DNA from: Microbacterium thalli
GTDB lineage: Bacteria; Actinomycetota; Actinomycetes; Actinomycetales; Microbacteriaceae
Assembly (NCBI RefSeq): GCF_028737325.1
Contig: NZ_JAQZCH010000002.1
Coordinates: 868,001-932,000 of the forward strand
Direction: 5' to 3'
DNA: 64,000 bases
Of the stretch, positions 32,383 to 43,163 are shown one piece after another; positions within the stretch are counted from its first letter, which is position 1; each line of letters starts with the position of its first letter. The notes under the pieces were generated by a model. It was not told the DNA's origin, did no database searches, and saw only the letters and a program-made list of their open reading frames with translations. The translations under genes were made by a program, and so were the position numbers.

Positions 32383-34890
32383 TCAGTCGCGGATGCTGGC
32401 GCCGAAGCGCTCCGTCGCGACGGCGACTCCCGCGAGCTTGGCCTCGCTCGCCTCGGCGGCCGTCAGCGTGCGGTCGCCCGCACGGAACCGCAGCGCGAAC
32501 GTCAGGCTCGTCGCGCCCTCGGGAAGACCCGCACCGCGGTAGTCATCGACGAGGCGCAGCGACTCGAGCAGCTCTCCGGCGCCCTCCGCGAGCGCCGCGG
32601 CGAGCGCTCCCGCGGTGACGTCGGCGGGAACGACCAGCGAGACGTCCTGCGTCGCCGCGGGGTACCCCGACAGCGAGGCCACGACGACGCGATCGGCCGC
32701 GCCGGTCAGGAGCGCGTCGAGGTCGAGCTCGGCGACCAGCACCCGACCGGCGAGGTCGGCTGCCGCGGACACCTCGGGATGCAGCTCGCCGGCGTACCCG
32801 ATCTCGACACCGCCGACGGTCAGCGCGGCGGCGCGCCCCGGGTGCAGCGCCGCGCGGCGCGTCTGGGCGACCGAGATCTGGACGCCAGCGGCGGCCGCGA
32901 CGACCTGCACCGCGCTCAGGACGTCGCTCAGGTCGGCCGGGACGGCCGGGTGACCCGGCGTCTTCGGGGTGGCGTTGCCGGCGACGAGCACCGCGACGTG
33001 GCGGGGCTGCGGCGGGATCGAGGCGTGCAGCGCCGCGAGCGTGTCGTCGTCGGGCCGCACTGCGAGCGGCGGGACCGCCGCGGTGCCGTAGCTGACCCCC
33101 GCCTCGGGCAGGAACACGGCGCCGACCTCGAACAGGGCGAGGTCGGTGAGGCCGCGCGAGACGTTCCGGTGCGCGACCTGCAGCAGCCCCGGGATCAGCG
33201 AGCGGCGCAGGTACGGCGCCTGGCCGTCGAGCGGGTTCGCGATCTTGACGGAGGGCAGCGACTCGCCGGACGGCGAGCCGTGCAGGTCGTTGCGCTCGCT
33301 CGTCGTGAACGGGAACGACGGCGTTTCGACGAAACCGGCGGCGGCGAGCGCGTTCGAGACGCGCCGACGCCCCTTCTGCTCCTCGGTGAGTCCGCGGCCC
33401 GACGGCGCCGTCGGCAGCACCGACGGCACGCGGTCGAGCCCGTGGATGCGAGCCACCTCTTCGGCCAAGGTCCACTTGTCCGTCAGGTCGGGCCGCCACG
33501 AGGGCGGAATGACCTCCCAGCCGGCATCCGTGTCGGTCACCTCGGCGCCGATCGTCTCGAGGGCGGACGACACCTCGTCGTCGGTGTAGTCGATGCCGAT
33601 GAGCCCCGAGACGAAACCGCGGGGCAGATCGATGGCCTCGAGGAAGACCTCGCTGAAGAGGGCACCGCCGACCGGCTCGAGCGTGCCCCCGGCGAGCTCG
33701 ACCATGAGGTCGGCGACGCGGCGGGCGGCCACGAACGGCAGCAGCGGGTCGACACCGCGCTCGAAGCGACGCGAGGCCTCGCTGGGAAGCTTGTGCCGGC
33801 GGGCGGTGCGGGCGATCGTGACGGTGTCGAAGACGGCGGCCTCGATGAGCACGTTGCGGGTCGCATCGGTCATCTCGGTGGTTCCGCCGCCCATGACGCC
33901 GGCGAGACCGATGGGGCCCGACGCATCGGTGATGAGCAGGTCTTCGCTGTCGAGCGTGCGCTCCTTGCCGTCGAGCGTCGTCAGCTTCTCGCCCGGTGTC
34001 GCGCGGCGCACCGTGATGCCACCGGTGAGCGTATCGAGATCGTAGCCGTGGATCGGGTTGCCGAGCTCGAGCATCACGTAGTTGGTGATGTCGATCAGGA
34101 TGCCGAGCGAACGGATGCCGGCGAGGGTCAGGCGCGCGACCATCCACGGCGGCGTCGGCCGCGACGGGTCGACGCCCGACACGGCACGCACCGCGAACTC
34201 CGTCGCGCCGACGCGGCCGCGGATCGGCGCCCGGTCGTCAACCGCGACGTCGAAGCCCGCCGCGGGGTGCTCGAGCTCGTCGAAGTCGCGCAGCGCCGGG
34301 TCACGGAACGCCGCGCCAGTGGCGTGCGAGTACTCGCGGGCGATGCCGCGCACCGACAGCGCGTAGCCGCGGTCGGGCGTGACGTTGACCTCGATCGCGG
34401 CGTCGTCGAGGCCCAGCAGCGCGATGGCGTCGGTGCCGACCTCGGGGTCGAGGCCCAGCTCGGTCAGGCGCAGGATGCCGTTGTGCTCGTCACCGAGGCC
34501 GAGCTCCTTCGCCGAGGCGATCATGCCGTCCGACACGTGCCCGTACGTCTTGCGCGCAGCGATCGGGAACGGCCCGGGCAGCACGGCGCCCGGGAGCGTC
34601 ACGACCACCTTGTCGCCCTCGAAGAAGTTGCCGGCACCGCAGACGATGCCGCGCACGCCGCCGTTGGCCTCGCCCACGTCGACCTGGCACCAGCGGATGG
34701 TCTTGCCGTTGGACTGCGGCTCGGGCTCGAAGGAGACCACGCGGCCGACGACGATCGGGCCCGTCAGGTCGAAACCGTGGACGTCCTCCTCTTCGAAGCC
34801 GACCGACACCAGCGCCGCGAGGATGTCTTCGGGTGCGGCATCCGCCGGCACATCGACGTACTCACGCAACCACGACAGCGGAACGCGCAT
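32383..34890 (-). CDS. pheT: Phenylalanyl-tRNA synthetase beta subunit
   Basis: An 835-residue subunit of the heterotetrameric class II synthetase. Visible in order: the N-terminal MRVPLSWLREYVDV start, the EMAP-type tRNA-binding domain (GPIVVGRVVSFEPEPQ), the editing B3/B4 region, the B5 domain, and a C-terminal anticodon-binding FDX-ACB domain ending LKFRAGDRTL-like sequence. Start and pheS stop share one base (TGATG), so the two are coupled. It ends next to the 64-nt palindrome. Confidence 0.97.
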   Translation of the reverse strand: MRVPLSWLREYVDVPADAAPEDILAALVSVGFEEEDVHGFDLTGPIVVGRVVSFEPEPQSNGKTIRWCQVDVGEANGGVRGIVCGAGNFFEGDKVVVTLPGAVLPGPFPIAARKTYGHVSDGMIASAKELGLGDEHNGILRLTELGLDPEVGTDAIALLGLDDAAIEVNVTPDRGYALSVRGIAREYSHATGAAFRDPALRDFDELEHPAAGFDVAVDDRAPIRGRVGATEFAVRAVSGVDPSRPTPPWMVARLTLAGIRSLGILIDITNYVMLELGNPIHGYDLDTLTGGITVRRATPGEKLTTLDGKERTLDSEDLLITDASGPIGLAGVMGGGTTEMTDATRNVLIEAAVFDTVTIARTARRHKLPSEASRRFERGVDPLLPFVAARRVADLMVELAGGTLEPVGGALFSEVFLEAIDLPRGFVSGLIGIDYTDDEVSSALETIGAEVTDTDAGWEVIPPSWRPDLTDKWTLAEEVARIHGLDRVPSVLPTAPSGRGLTEEQKGRRRVSNALAAAGFVETPSFPFTTSERNDLHGSPSGESLPSVKIANPLDGQAPYLRRSLIPGLLQVAHRNVSRGLTDLALFEVGAVFLPEAGVSYGTAAVPPLAVRPDDDTLAALHASIPPQPRHVAVLVAGNATPKTPGHPAVPADLSDVLSAVQVVAAAAGVQISVAQTRRAALHPGRAAALTVGGVEIGYAGELHPEVSAAADLAGRVLVAELDLDALLTGAADRVVVASLSGYPAATQDVSLVVPADVTAGALAAALAEGAGELLESLRLVDDYRGAGLPEGATSLTFALRFRAGDRTLTAAEASEAKLAGVAVATERFGASIRD

Positions 34891-35930
34891 CAGACCACCA
34901 TCCCGAACTGCTCGCTGAAGCGCACATCGCCTTCGGCCATGTCGCGCATGTCCTTCACGTCGGAGCGGAACATCAGCGTCCGCTCGATGCCCATGCCGAA
35001 GGCGAACCCGGAGTAGACCTCGGGGTCGATGCCGGCGGCGCGCAGCACGTTGGGGTTCACCATGCCGCAGCCGCCCCACTCGATCCAGCGGGCACCGCCG
35101 GCGAAGGTCGGGTGCCACAGGTCGAGCTCGGCGCTCGGCTCGGTGAACGGGAAGTAGTTGGTGCGGAAACGCGTCTTCGCCTCGGGACCGAACAGCTCAC
35201 GCGCCGCGTGGTCGAGCGTGCCCTTGAGGTGAGCCATCGTGATGCCCTTGTCGACGACGAGGCCCTCGAACTGCGTGAACACCGGCAGGTGGGTCGCGTC
35301 GTACTCGTCGGTGCGGAACACCCGTCCCGGCGAGAGCACGTAGATCGGGATGTCGCGCTCGAGCATCGAGCGCATCTGCACGGGGCTCGTCTGGGTGCGC
35401 ATCACGAGGTGGCGCGCCACGGGATCGACGAAGAACGTGTCCTGCATCTGGCGCGCCGGGTGGTCGACATCGAAGTTCAGCGCGTCGAAGTTGAACCACT
35501 CGTGCTCGAGCTCGGGGCCTTCGGCGATCTCCCACCCCATCCCGACGAAGAGGTCGGCGACCTCCTCCTGCAGGAGCGAGATCGGATGCCGCGCGCCGAC
35601 GCGCGCCCGCGGGGCGATGGCGGTGACGTCGAGCGCCTCCGCCTCGAGCTTCGCAGCCGTCTCAGCGGCGGCGAGCTCCTGCTCGCGAGCGGCGAGCGCC
35701 TGGTTGACCCGGCCTCGCGCCTGCCCGACGAGCTTGCCGAACTCGGCCTTCTTCTCATTGGGCACCGACCGCAGCTGCGCGTTGAGGCGCGCGAGCGGCG
35801 ACCCCTCGGCGGTGTGGGCGTTGCGGGCGGACTTCAGGTCCGCGGTCGAGGAGGCGGCGGCGATGGCGGCGAGGGCCGCATCCACCGCCGCGGCGACCGC
35901 GTCGGGGGTGATCTCGGGTGCGTCGGACAC
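34890..35930 (-). CDS. pheS: Phenylalanyl-tRNA synthetase alpha subunit
   Basis: The catalytic subunit, 346 residues. An N-terminal coiled-coil (about 1-95, Ala/Glu/Arg-rich) binds tRNA-Phe. The class II motifs are RTDEYDATHLPVFTQFEG (motif 2 region) and FGMGIERTLMFR (motif 3). GTG start; TAGACT (35939-35944) ends 8 nt upstream and there is no Shine-Dalgarno, so near-leaderless translation is likely. Confidence 0.97.
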   Translation of the reverse strand: MSDAPEITPDAVAAAVDAALAAIAAASSTADLKSARNAHTAEGSPLARLNAQLRSVPNEKKAEFGKLVGQARGRVNQALAAREQELAAAETAAKLEAEALDVTAIAPRARVGARHPISLLQEEVADLFVGMGWEIAEGPELEHEWFNFDALNFDVDHPARQMQDTFFVDPVARHLVMRTQTSPVQMRSMLERDIPIYVLSPGRVFRTDEYDATHLPVFTQFEGLVVDKGITMAHLKGTLDHAARELFGPEAKTRFRTNYFPFTEPSAELDLWHPTFAGGARWIEWGGCGMVNPNVLRAAGIDPEVYSGFAFGMGIERTLMFRSDVKDMRDMAEGDVRFSEQFGMVV

Positions 35931-35968
35931 GGGAGTCGAGTCTAGTGAATGTCACCTACACAACAGAC

Positions 35969-35999
35969 CGGGCCCCTCCGCTTCCGCGTGAGGGGCCCG
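35969..35999 (-). terminator. Terminator after the glutamate-transport operon
   Basis: A perfect 10-bp stem CGGGCCCCTC/GAGGGGCCCG with an 11-nt loop, 20 nt past the last permease stop, followed by T-rich GTCTGTTGTG on the minus strand. Confidence 0.8.
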
Positions 36000-36018
36000 T
36001 CGGTATCGTGCTGGCGCG

Positions 36019-36957
36019 TCAGACGCCGCCTGCGCCGCTGGTGGAATCGTGCTTCCCGATCCCCTTCTGCAGAGCGATGAGCTCGGTGTCGGTAGTCGGG
36101 GCCACCGGGTGGTGCAGCGGATCGACGGCTGCGGCCCCGCCGGCGGTCCCGGTGGTGCGCGGCGAACGCGAGAGGCGCTTCTCGAGGAAGTTCGCGAACC
36201 ACGACAGCAGCAGGCACATCACGATGTAGATCGCGCCGATGACGATGCCGGCCTGCAGGATCGGACGCCCGGGCTGCGAGGTGAGCTGCTTCGCGTAGTA
36301 CAGCAGCTCGGGGTAGGTGATGATGAAGCCGAGCGCGGTGTCCTTGAGGGTGACCACGAGCTGCGCGACGATGACGGGCAGCATGGCCCGCACCGCCTGC
36401 GGCAGCAGGATGAGGCGCATCACGCCGCTCTTACGCAGACCGACCGCGTAGCCGGCCTCCTTCTGTCCACGCGGCAGCGACTCGATGCCGGCACGCAGCG
36501 CCTCGGCGAGCACCGACCCGTTGTAGGCGACGAGCGCGATGACGACGGCCCAGTACGGCTCCATCCGGATGCCGAGGGTCGGCAGGCCGTAGTACATGAG
36601 CATCATGAAGATGAGGACGGGGACCGCACGGAAGGCCTCGATGACGACGCCGAACGGCACGCGCACCCAGGCGTGGTCCGACAGGCGGCCGATCGCGAGG
36701 ATGAATCCGAGAGCGAGCGATCCGATGGCGGCGAGTCCGAAGGCGGCGAGCGTGTTGCCGAGCGCCCGCATGATGCCGAGCCACACGTTGCCGAAGCTGA
36801 AGACGTACCACTTGTCGGCCGAGAACTGACCGCTGACGGCGAAGCGGTAGACGACGAAGCCGATCGCGGCCGCGACGAGCAGGATCGTGACGACCCCGAG
36901 GATGCGGTTGCGCAGAATCGCGCGCGGACCCGGGACGTCGTACAGGACGGAAGTCAT
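36019..36957 (-). CDS. gluD: Glutamate-type ABC transporter permease (GluD-like)
   Basis: A 312-residue inner-membrane permease of the polar amino acid uptake family. The EAA loop is seen as EAGYAVGLRKSGVMRLILLPQAVRAMLP, where the ATPase docks. About six membrane segments, plus an N-terminal cytoplasmic lead and a soluble Gly/Thr/His-containing tail. Overlaps the preceding permease by 4 nt. Last gene of gluABCD. Confidence 0.9.
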   Translation of the reverse strand: MTSVLYDVPGPRAILRNRILGVVTILLVAAAIGFVVYRFAVSGQFSADKWYVFSFGNVWLGIMRALGNTLAAFGLAAIGSLALGFILAIGRLSDHAWVRVPFGVVIEAFRAVPVLIFMMLMYYGLPTLGIRMEPYWAVVIALVAYNGSVLAEALRAGIESLPRGQKEAGYAVGLRKSGVMRLILLPQAVRAMLPVIVAQLVVTLKDTALGFIITYPELLYYAKQLTSQPGRPILQAGIVIGAIYIVMCLLLSWFANFLEKRLSRSPRTTGTAGGAAAVDPLHHPVAPTTDTELIALQKGIGKHDSTSGAGGV

Positions 36958-37601
36958 CGTGCGATCCTCCACTTGTTCTCGAGGCGGCGCTGCAGCGCGC
37001 TCAGCAGGAGCACCAGGACGACGAAGACCAGGGCCACCCAGAGCAGGACGATGAGGGCGTTCTCGCCGCGCTCGCTGAGGTTGGAGCGGATGACGCCGAG
37101 CTCGGCGACGGAGAACCCGGCGGCGACGGTCGTGTTCTTCAGCAGGGCGATGAACACGCTCATCATGGGCGGCACGACCGAGCGGAAGGCCTGCGGCATG
37201 ATCACGAGAGTCATGACCTGGCCGAAGGGCAGGCCGATCGCACGGGCGGCTTCGGCCTGGCCGACCGGGACGGTGTTGATGCCGGCGCGGATCACCTCGG
37301 CGACGTAGGTCGCGGTGTAGATGCCGAGTGCCCAGATGCCGAGCACCGTGAAGCCCGGGTTCGGCAGATCGAGCTGCGGGTAGCCGAAGGCGAAGAAGAA
37401 GAAGACGAGGGTCAGCGGGGTGTTGCGGATCGTGTTGACGTAGACCGTGCCGAAGGCCCGGGCCACGGGGATCGGCGACACGCGCATGGCACCCACGAGG
37501 GTGCCGAGGACGAGGGCGATCGCTCCTCCGGCGAAGAACAGCAACAGGGTGTTGCCGAGCGCCTCGCCCCATAGGTCGAGGTTGTCGGTGATGACGCCCA
37601 C
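36954..37601 (-). CDS. gluC: Glutamate-type ABC transporter permease (GluC-like)
   Basis: A 215-residue permease with the EAA loop QAEAARAIGLPFGQVMTLVIMPQAFRSVVPP. Five to six membrane segments. The GTG at 37601 has AAGGAG at good spacing; an ATG two bases upstream is out of frame. Forms the heterodimeric channel with the next permease. Confidence 0.9.
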   Translation of the reverse strand: MGVITDNLDLWGEALGNTLLLFFAGGAIALVLGTLVGAMRVSPIPVARAFGTVYVNTIRNTPLTLVFFFFAFGYPQLDLPNPGFTVLGIWALGIYTATYVAEVIRAGINTVPVGQAEAARAIGLPFGQVMTLVIMPQAFRSVVPPMMSVFIALLKNTTVAAGFSVAELGVIRSNLSERGENALIVLLWVALVFVVLVLLLSALQRRLENKWRIAR

Positions 37602-37620
37602 ATGGTCTCCTTGGCTGGTT

Positions 37621-37650
37621 CGGGGCGGGAGCGCTTGCGCCCCCGCCCCG
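37621..37650 (-). terminator. Intergenic hairpin between gluB and gluC
   Basis: A 9-bp GC stem (CGGGGCGGG/CCCGCCCCG) with a 12-nt loop. Placed after the binding-protein gene, it probably causes partial termination or protects the upstream mRNA, giving excess binding protein over permease. Confidence 0.6.
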
Positions 37651-37671
37651 TGGTCATGGTGTCAGTGCGAC

Positions 37672-38580
37672 TCAGTAGGCGTCGACGGCCGGCTGCTCGA
37701 CCGTGATGCCCGACTCGCCGAGGTTCTTGTCGAAGATCCCCTGCCACACGTCGCCGCCGTCCGTCAGCAGCTCGTTGATGTGCGCGCGGAGCGCGTCATC
37801 GCCCTTGGCCAGGCCGACGCCGTAGCGCTCCTCGCTGAAGGGCTCGCCGACGACCTTGATGTCGTCCGGGTACTGGGCGGCGTAGCCGATCAGGATCGCC
37901 TGGTCGGTGGTGACGGCGTCGACGGTGCCGTTGATGAGCGCGTCGACACAAGCCGAGTACAGGTCGAACTCCTCGGTCGGGACCTCGGGGTAGTTCGCCT
38001 TGATGTTCTGGATCGGGGTCGAACCCGTCGCCGAGCACACGCGGGTGTCGGCGTTGAGGTCTTCCTCGCTGGCGATCTCGCTGTCGGCGGCGACGAGCAG
38101 GCCCTGACCGGTGATGAAGTACGGGCCGGCGAAGTCGATCTGCTGCTTGCGCGCATCGTTGATCGAGTAGGTGCCGACGTAGTAGTCGACGTCACCGTTC
38201 ACGATCGCCTGCTCGCGGTTCGCCGAGGCGATCGCCTTGTACTCGATCTTGTCTTCGTCGTAGCCGAGCGAGGCGGCGATCCAGCGCGCGATGTCGACGT
38301 CGAAACCGGTGCGCTCGTTCGTGGTGGCGTCGAGGAAGCCGAGACCGGGCTGGTCCTCCTTCACACCGACGATGACCTTGTCACGCTCGGAGATGGCGTC
38401 GAACGTGGGGCTGCCCTCGAGCGACACGTCGGAGGCGACCTCCCAGAGAGCGCCGGTGCTCTCCTCTTCGCCGCCGCCGGCGGCGCCGGGCGACGTGGGC
38501 GAACCGCTGTTGCAGCCGGTCAGGGCGATCGCAGCGATGGCGACACCGGCGAACGCGCCGGTGATGCGGGTCTTGCGCAT
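37672..38580 (-). CDS. gluB: Glutamate-type solute-binding lipoprotein (GluB-like)
   Basis: A 302-residue periplasmic-type binding protein anchored as a lipoprotein. The signal peptide MRKTRITGAFAGVAIAAIALTGC ends with lipobox LTGC, followed by a Gly/Ser/Glu linker (about 20 residues). The type 2 binding fold then runs from KVIVGVKEDQPGLGF through FDVDIARWIAASLG and YSINDARKQQIDFAGPYF, typical of glutamate/polar amino acid receptors. Confidence 0.93.
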   Translation of the reverse strand: MRKTRITGAFAGVAIAAIALTGCNSGSPTSPGAAGGGEEESTGALWEVASDVSLEGSPTFDAISERDKVIVGVKEDQPGLGFLDATTNERTGFDVDIARWIAASLGYDEDKIEYKAIASANREQAIVNGDVDYYVGTYSINDARKQQIDFAGPYFITGQGLLVAADSEIASEEDLNADTRVCSATGSTPIQNIKANYPEVPTEEFDLYSACVDALINGTVDAVTTDQAILIGYAAQYPDDIKVVGEPFSEERYGVGLAKGDDALRAHINELLTDGGDVWQGIFDKNLGESGITVEQPAVDAY

Positions 38581-38639
38581 GTGGTCCTCCTGGGTTTGGG
38601 GGTCATCCGCGCCCGGTGCAGGGTGCGGAAGCAGTGATG

Positions 38640-39431
<792 letters not shown>

Positions 39432-39539
39432 AGGAAGTCACACTAAGAGCACTCCCCCGCTCGCGCCCGCCAATCGGCGTCAAGTCTCCGATCTGTAACA
39501 GAATCGGAATACACGGCGCGGCGTGGAGCGCGGGGCACC

Positions 39540-40337
39540 TCAGCCGGCGCGCTGAGCGAACGCCGTCTCGTAGAGACAGACGCTCGCGGCGGTCGCGAGG
39601 TTCAGCGACTCCGCGGCGCCGTAGATCGGCAGGCGGAGAGCCAGATCGGCGCGCGACAGCGCGTCGTCGTCGAGGCCGTGCGCCTCGTTGCCGAACAGCC
39701 ACGCCGTCGGCTCCGACAGCGTCGCGCGATGCTCGAGGAAGTCTTCGCCCTTCACGTCGGCCGCGACCACGCGCATGCCTGCGGCATGCGCCCGCTCGAT
39801 CGCGGTCTCCAGCTCGACTCCCACGGCCACGGGCAGGTGGAACAGCGACCCCGTGGTGGAGCGCACGACCTTCGGGTTGTAGGGGTCGACGGTGCGGCCC
39901 GTGAGCACGATGGCGTCGGCGCCGGCGGCATCCGCGGCCCGGATGATCGTGCCCAGGTTGCCGGGATCGCGCACCTCCTCGCAGATCGCGATGAGGCGCG
40001 GCGCACCCGCGAAGACGTCGCGCACCGAGGTCGCCGACTGGCGGGCGACCGCGACGATCCCCTGCGGTGTGACCGTGTCGGCCATCGCGCCGAGGACGGC
40101 CTCGCTCGCGAACACGATGTCGAGGCCGGCGTCTTCGGCGGCGGCGCGCAGCTCGGGATGCCGCTCCACCGCGGCCGGGGTCGCGAAGACCTCGACGAGC
40201 GTGTCGGGGCGGTAGGCCAGTGCCTCGCGCGCCGCTTGCGGACCCTCGAGGAGGAACAGCCCCGATTCGTGGCGTGCGCTGCGTTTGGTCAGCTTGGCGA
40301 CGGCGCGGACGCGCGGTGATCGGGGGTTCTCCAGCAC
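39540..40337 (-). CDS. SpoU/TrmH-family RNA 2'-O-methyltransferase
   Basis: A 265-residue SPOUT methyltransferase using SAM, acting on 23S rRNA or tRNA. The N-terminal substrate-binding domain (FLLEGPQAAREALA) is followed by the knotted core: EEVRDPGNLGTIIRAADAAG (motif 1), FGNEAHGL (motif 2) and YGAAESLNLATAASVCLYE (motif 3). GTG start with TATGCT (40349-40344) 6 nt upstream. Often found near pheS and rplT in actinobacteria. Confidence 0.93.
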   Translation of the reverse strand: MLENPRSPRVRAVAKLTKRSARHESGLFLLEGPQAAREALAYRPDTLVEVFATPAAVERHPELRAAAEDAGLDIVFASEAVLGAMADTVTPQGIVAVARQSATSVRDVFAGAPRLIAICEEVRDPGNLGTIIRAADAAGADAIVLTGRTVDPYNPKVVRSTTGSLFHLPVAVGVELETAIERAHAAGMRVVAADVKGEDFLEHRATLSEPTAWLFGNEAHGLDDDALSRADLALRLPIYGAAESLNLATAASVCLYETAFAQRAG

Positions 40338-40353
40338 CGTTTCAGCATACGGC

Positions 40354-40387
40354 GAAGGGGCGCCCTCCCTGCGGAGGACGCCCCTTC
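40354..40387 (-). terminator. Terminator of the infC-rpmI-rplT operon
   Basis: A 15-bp stem with a single C-A mismatch and loop CTGC (40354-40368 with 40373-40387), 29 nt beyond the rplT stop. No long T-tract follows. Confidence 0.85.
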
Positions 40388-40415
40388 GTGCGGTGCGTGG
40401 AACGCTGCGGACCGG

Positions 40416-40796
40416 TCAGGCCTTGGGAGCGTTGACGTCGGCCGGCAGAGCGCCCTTGGCCGTCGCCACGAGCGACGCGAAGACCGCGGGCTCGTTCACG
40501 GCGAGCTCGGCGAGCATGCGCCGGTCGACCTGCACCCCCGCGAGGCCGAGGCCCTGGATGAAGCGGTTGTACGTGATGCCGTTCTGACGGGCAGCGGCGT
40601 TGATGCGCTGGATCCACAGACGACGGAAGTCGCCCTTGCGCTTGCGACGGTCGCGGTACGCGTAGACGAGCGAGTGGGTGACCTGCTCCTTCGCCTTCCG
40701 GTACAGACGCGAACGCTGTCCGCGGTAACCGGAGGCGCGCTCGAGGATGACGCGACGCTTCTTGTGGGCGTTTACTGCCCGCTTGACTCTAGCCAT
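40416..40796 (-). CDS. rplT: 50S ribosomal protein L20
   Basis: A 126-residue basic protein needed early in 50S assembly; it binds 23S rRNA domain I. It starts [33 protein letters not shown], the L20 signature. In many bacteria L20 also represses its own operon by binding the leader or an intergenic mimic. The rpmI-rplT gap here is only 32 nt. Confidence 0.98.
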   Translation of the reverse strand: MARVKRAVNAHKKRRVILERASGYRGQRSRLYRKAKEQVTHSLVYAYRDRRKRKGDFRRLWIQRINAAARQNGITYNRFIQGLGLAGVQVDRRMLAELAVNEPAVFASLVATAKGALPADVNAPKA

Positions 40797-40828
40797 TTCG
40801 TTTGTTTCCTATTCGTGCGCAGCAGCGC

Positions 40829-41023
40829 TCAGATGCCGAGGAGCTTCTTGGCGACCTTTGCGTCGCCGGGAGCCAGGATCTTGTCGGCCGACAGGCGGCG
40901 CGTGCGCTTGGTGGGCTTGCCTTCGAAGTTGTGGCGGAGGTTCGCCTGCTGCTTCTTGATCTTTCCGCTGCCGGTGACCTTGAAGCGCTTCTTGGCACCC
41001 GAGTGGGTCTTCTGCTTCGGCAT
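40829..41023 (-). CDS. rpmI: 50S ribosomal protein L35
   Basis: A 64-residue Lys-rich ribosomal protein beginning [31 protein letters not shown]. Normal length. It lies between infC and rplT, 44 nt after infC, in the conserved initiation-factor operon. Confidence 0.98.
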   Translation of the reverse strand: MPKQKTHSGAKKRFKVTGSGKIKKQQANLRHNFEGKPTKRTRRLSADKILAPGDAKVAKKLLGI

Positions 41024-41067
41024 GTCTCTTCCTTCGTTGTGTATCCCGCGAGGCGGGAGTCTGTGGG

Positions 41068-41709
<642 letters not shown>

Positions 41710-41969
41710 GTGCGGAACTCCTGTTCGTGCGGTGGTGGCCACCGGGACGCGAGGACGCGACCCGGGCGGAAGAGCATCGCATCCACCCCGCACGACGCGT
41801 GAGCGCCGGCTTTCGTGTTCTACACCCTGGCTACCCCGACCGCGGTGAAACGGACGGAGCGGAGTGCATGACCCGGTAGCCTGGAACGGCAAGCGCGGGT
41901 GGGATGTGATCCTCTTTCGATCCGGAGTAGAACACTCCGGTGCCCGCACAGTCTAGCAGAGAGCGACAC
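41710..41969. promoter_or_regulatory. Divergent leader region between infC and the DUF1844 gene
   Basis: A 260-nt region without a convincing gene. A 7-bp stem CCGGAGT/ACTCCGG with loop AGAAC is at 41922-41940. On the minus strand TAGACT (41955-41950) could be an infC -10, implying a leader of about 240 nt that might hold a ribosomal-protein binding site. Confidence 0.4.
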
Positions 41970-42374
41970 GTGGACACCAACCCCGCCGACAACAGCACGT
42001 ACACCGACGACGAGGCCCGCCGCCAGCGGTGGGAGGAGCAGGAGCGCGCCGCCTCCGCCGCGACGCGCGACATCGCCGACGTGCCCGCCGTCGAGGTCAT
42101 CACCACCGCCGCCGTGCACCTGATGAGCGCCGCCGCCGTCAAAGTGGGCCTCGCCGACGATCCCACGATGCAGATCGACCTCGACGAGGCGCGCAAGCTC
42201 ATCAACGCGCTCGCTGGGCTCATCACCGCCGGCGCTCCCGAGATCAGCGACATGCACGCGCGCTCGCTGCGCGACGGCCTGCGCTCGCTCCAGCTCGCTT
42301 TCCGCGAGGCGTCGACCATCCCCGACCCGATCGGCAAGGGCCCCGGCGAGAAGTTCACCGGCCCCGTCACCTGA
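41970..42374 (+). CDS. DUF1844 domain protein
   Basis: A 134-residue soluble protein of unknown function, standard in actinobacteria beside infC. An acidic N-terminus (DNSTYTDDEARRQRWEEQERAA) precedes the DUF1844 helix bundle with VITTAAVHLMSAAAVKVGL and LDEARKLINALAGLI. GTG start with AGAGAG upstream. Convergent with the SseB-like gene, only 6 nt apart. Confidence 0.88.
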   Translation: MDTNPADNSTYTDDEARRQRWEEQERAASAATRDIADVPAVEVITTAAVHLMSAAAVKVGLADDPTMQIDLDEARKLINALAGLITAGAPEISDMHARSLRDGLRSLQLAFREASTIPDPIGKGPGEKFTGPVT

Positions 42375-42380
42375 GCCGGG

Positions 42381-43163
42381 TCAGGAGCCGCGGACCAGCT
42401 TGACCGTCAGCGAATCCACGAGCACGGCGATGCGGTCGTCCGCGGCCCAGCGGGCGGCGAGCCGCGACAGCACGGCGTCGAGCTGAGCGGCATCCAGTCC
42501 GTCGATGAGGTGCAGCCGTACGATCAGCTCGGGCCCGCGCATGCGGGCGTCGGGGTCGCCGGCCGCGACCGACAGGTCGAGGACCGCCAGCTCTCCCCCG
42601 ATGCTCGCCTGCAGCGCCGTGAACACCTCGGGCGACGTCGGTGCCGGCTCCCACGCCTGCCCCTGGCCGATCGCCCAGACCGCGGGCCGGCGCAGCACGA
42701 ACTCGGTCTCCGACCCGGGGTCGATGACGATGAGGTCGGTGTCGTCGGATGCCGCGGCCATGGCCGTTCGCACACCGTCGGCAGGCACCGGGCGGGCGAC
42801 GGCATCCCAGCGCGCCAGCGTCTCGACCGACGTGAACACCGGCAGCACGCGCCGACCGTCGGGCGCCGCGACGGTGACGATCGACAGCTCCTGCGTCTTG
42901 TCGACACGCAGCCCCGTCGGACCCACGCCCTCGTCGCCCTTCTCGGGCACGAGCGGGATCAGCAGACGCGCGGAACGGTAAGCCTCGACGACCGCGACGG
43001 CGTCGCCCGATCCCGACCGGAAGGCGCGGAGCGCAGCGAGCAGCGCGGGGTCGGCAGAGCCGTCGTCACCCGAGTGGGGGTTGGACTCGAAGCTCCGGCC
43101 CTCCCACGGGACGCCGGCCGAGTCGGCGGCGTGGCCGCTGCCGTCGTCAGTCTCCGGCGACAT
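42381..43163 (-). CDS. SseB-family protein
   Basis: A 260-residue protein with the SseB N-terminal fold: [33 protein letters not shown], then [20 protein letters not shown]. The first 35 residues are acidic and low complexity. In E. coli SseB relates to serine sensitivity, but the molecular function is unknown. Its start lies 17 nt inside the 3' end of priA, so it is the last gene of the histidine transcript. Confidence 0.82.
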   Translation of the reverse strand: MSPETDDGSGHAADSAGVPWEGRSFESNPHSGDDGSADPALLAALRAFRSGSGDAVAVVEAYRSARLLIPLVPEKGDEGVGPTGLRVDKTQELSIVTVAAPDGRRVLPVFTSVETLARWDAVARPVPADGVRTAMAAASDDTDLIVIDPGSETEFVLRRPAVWAIGQGQAWEPAPTSPEVFTALQASIGGELAVLDLSVAAGDPDARMRGPELIVRLHLIDGLDAAQLDAVLSRLAARWAADDRIAVLVDSLTVKLVRGS

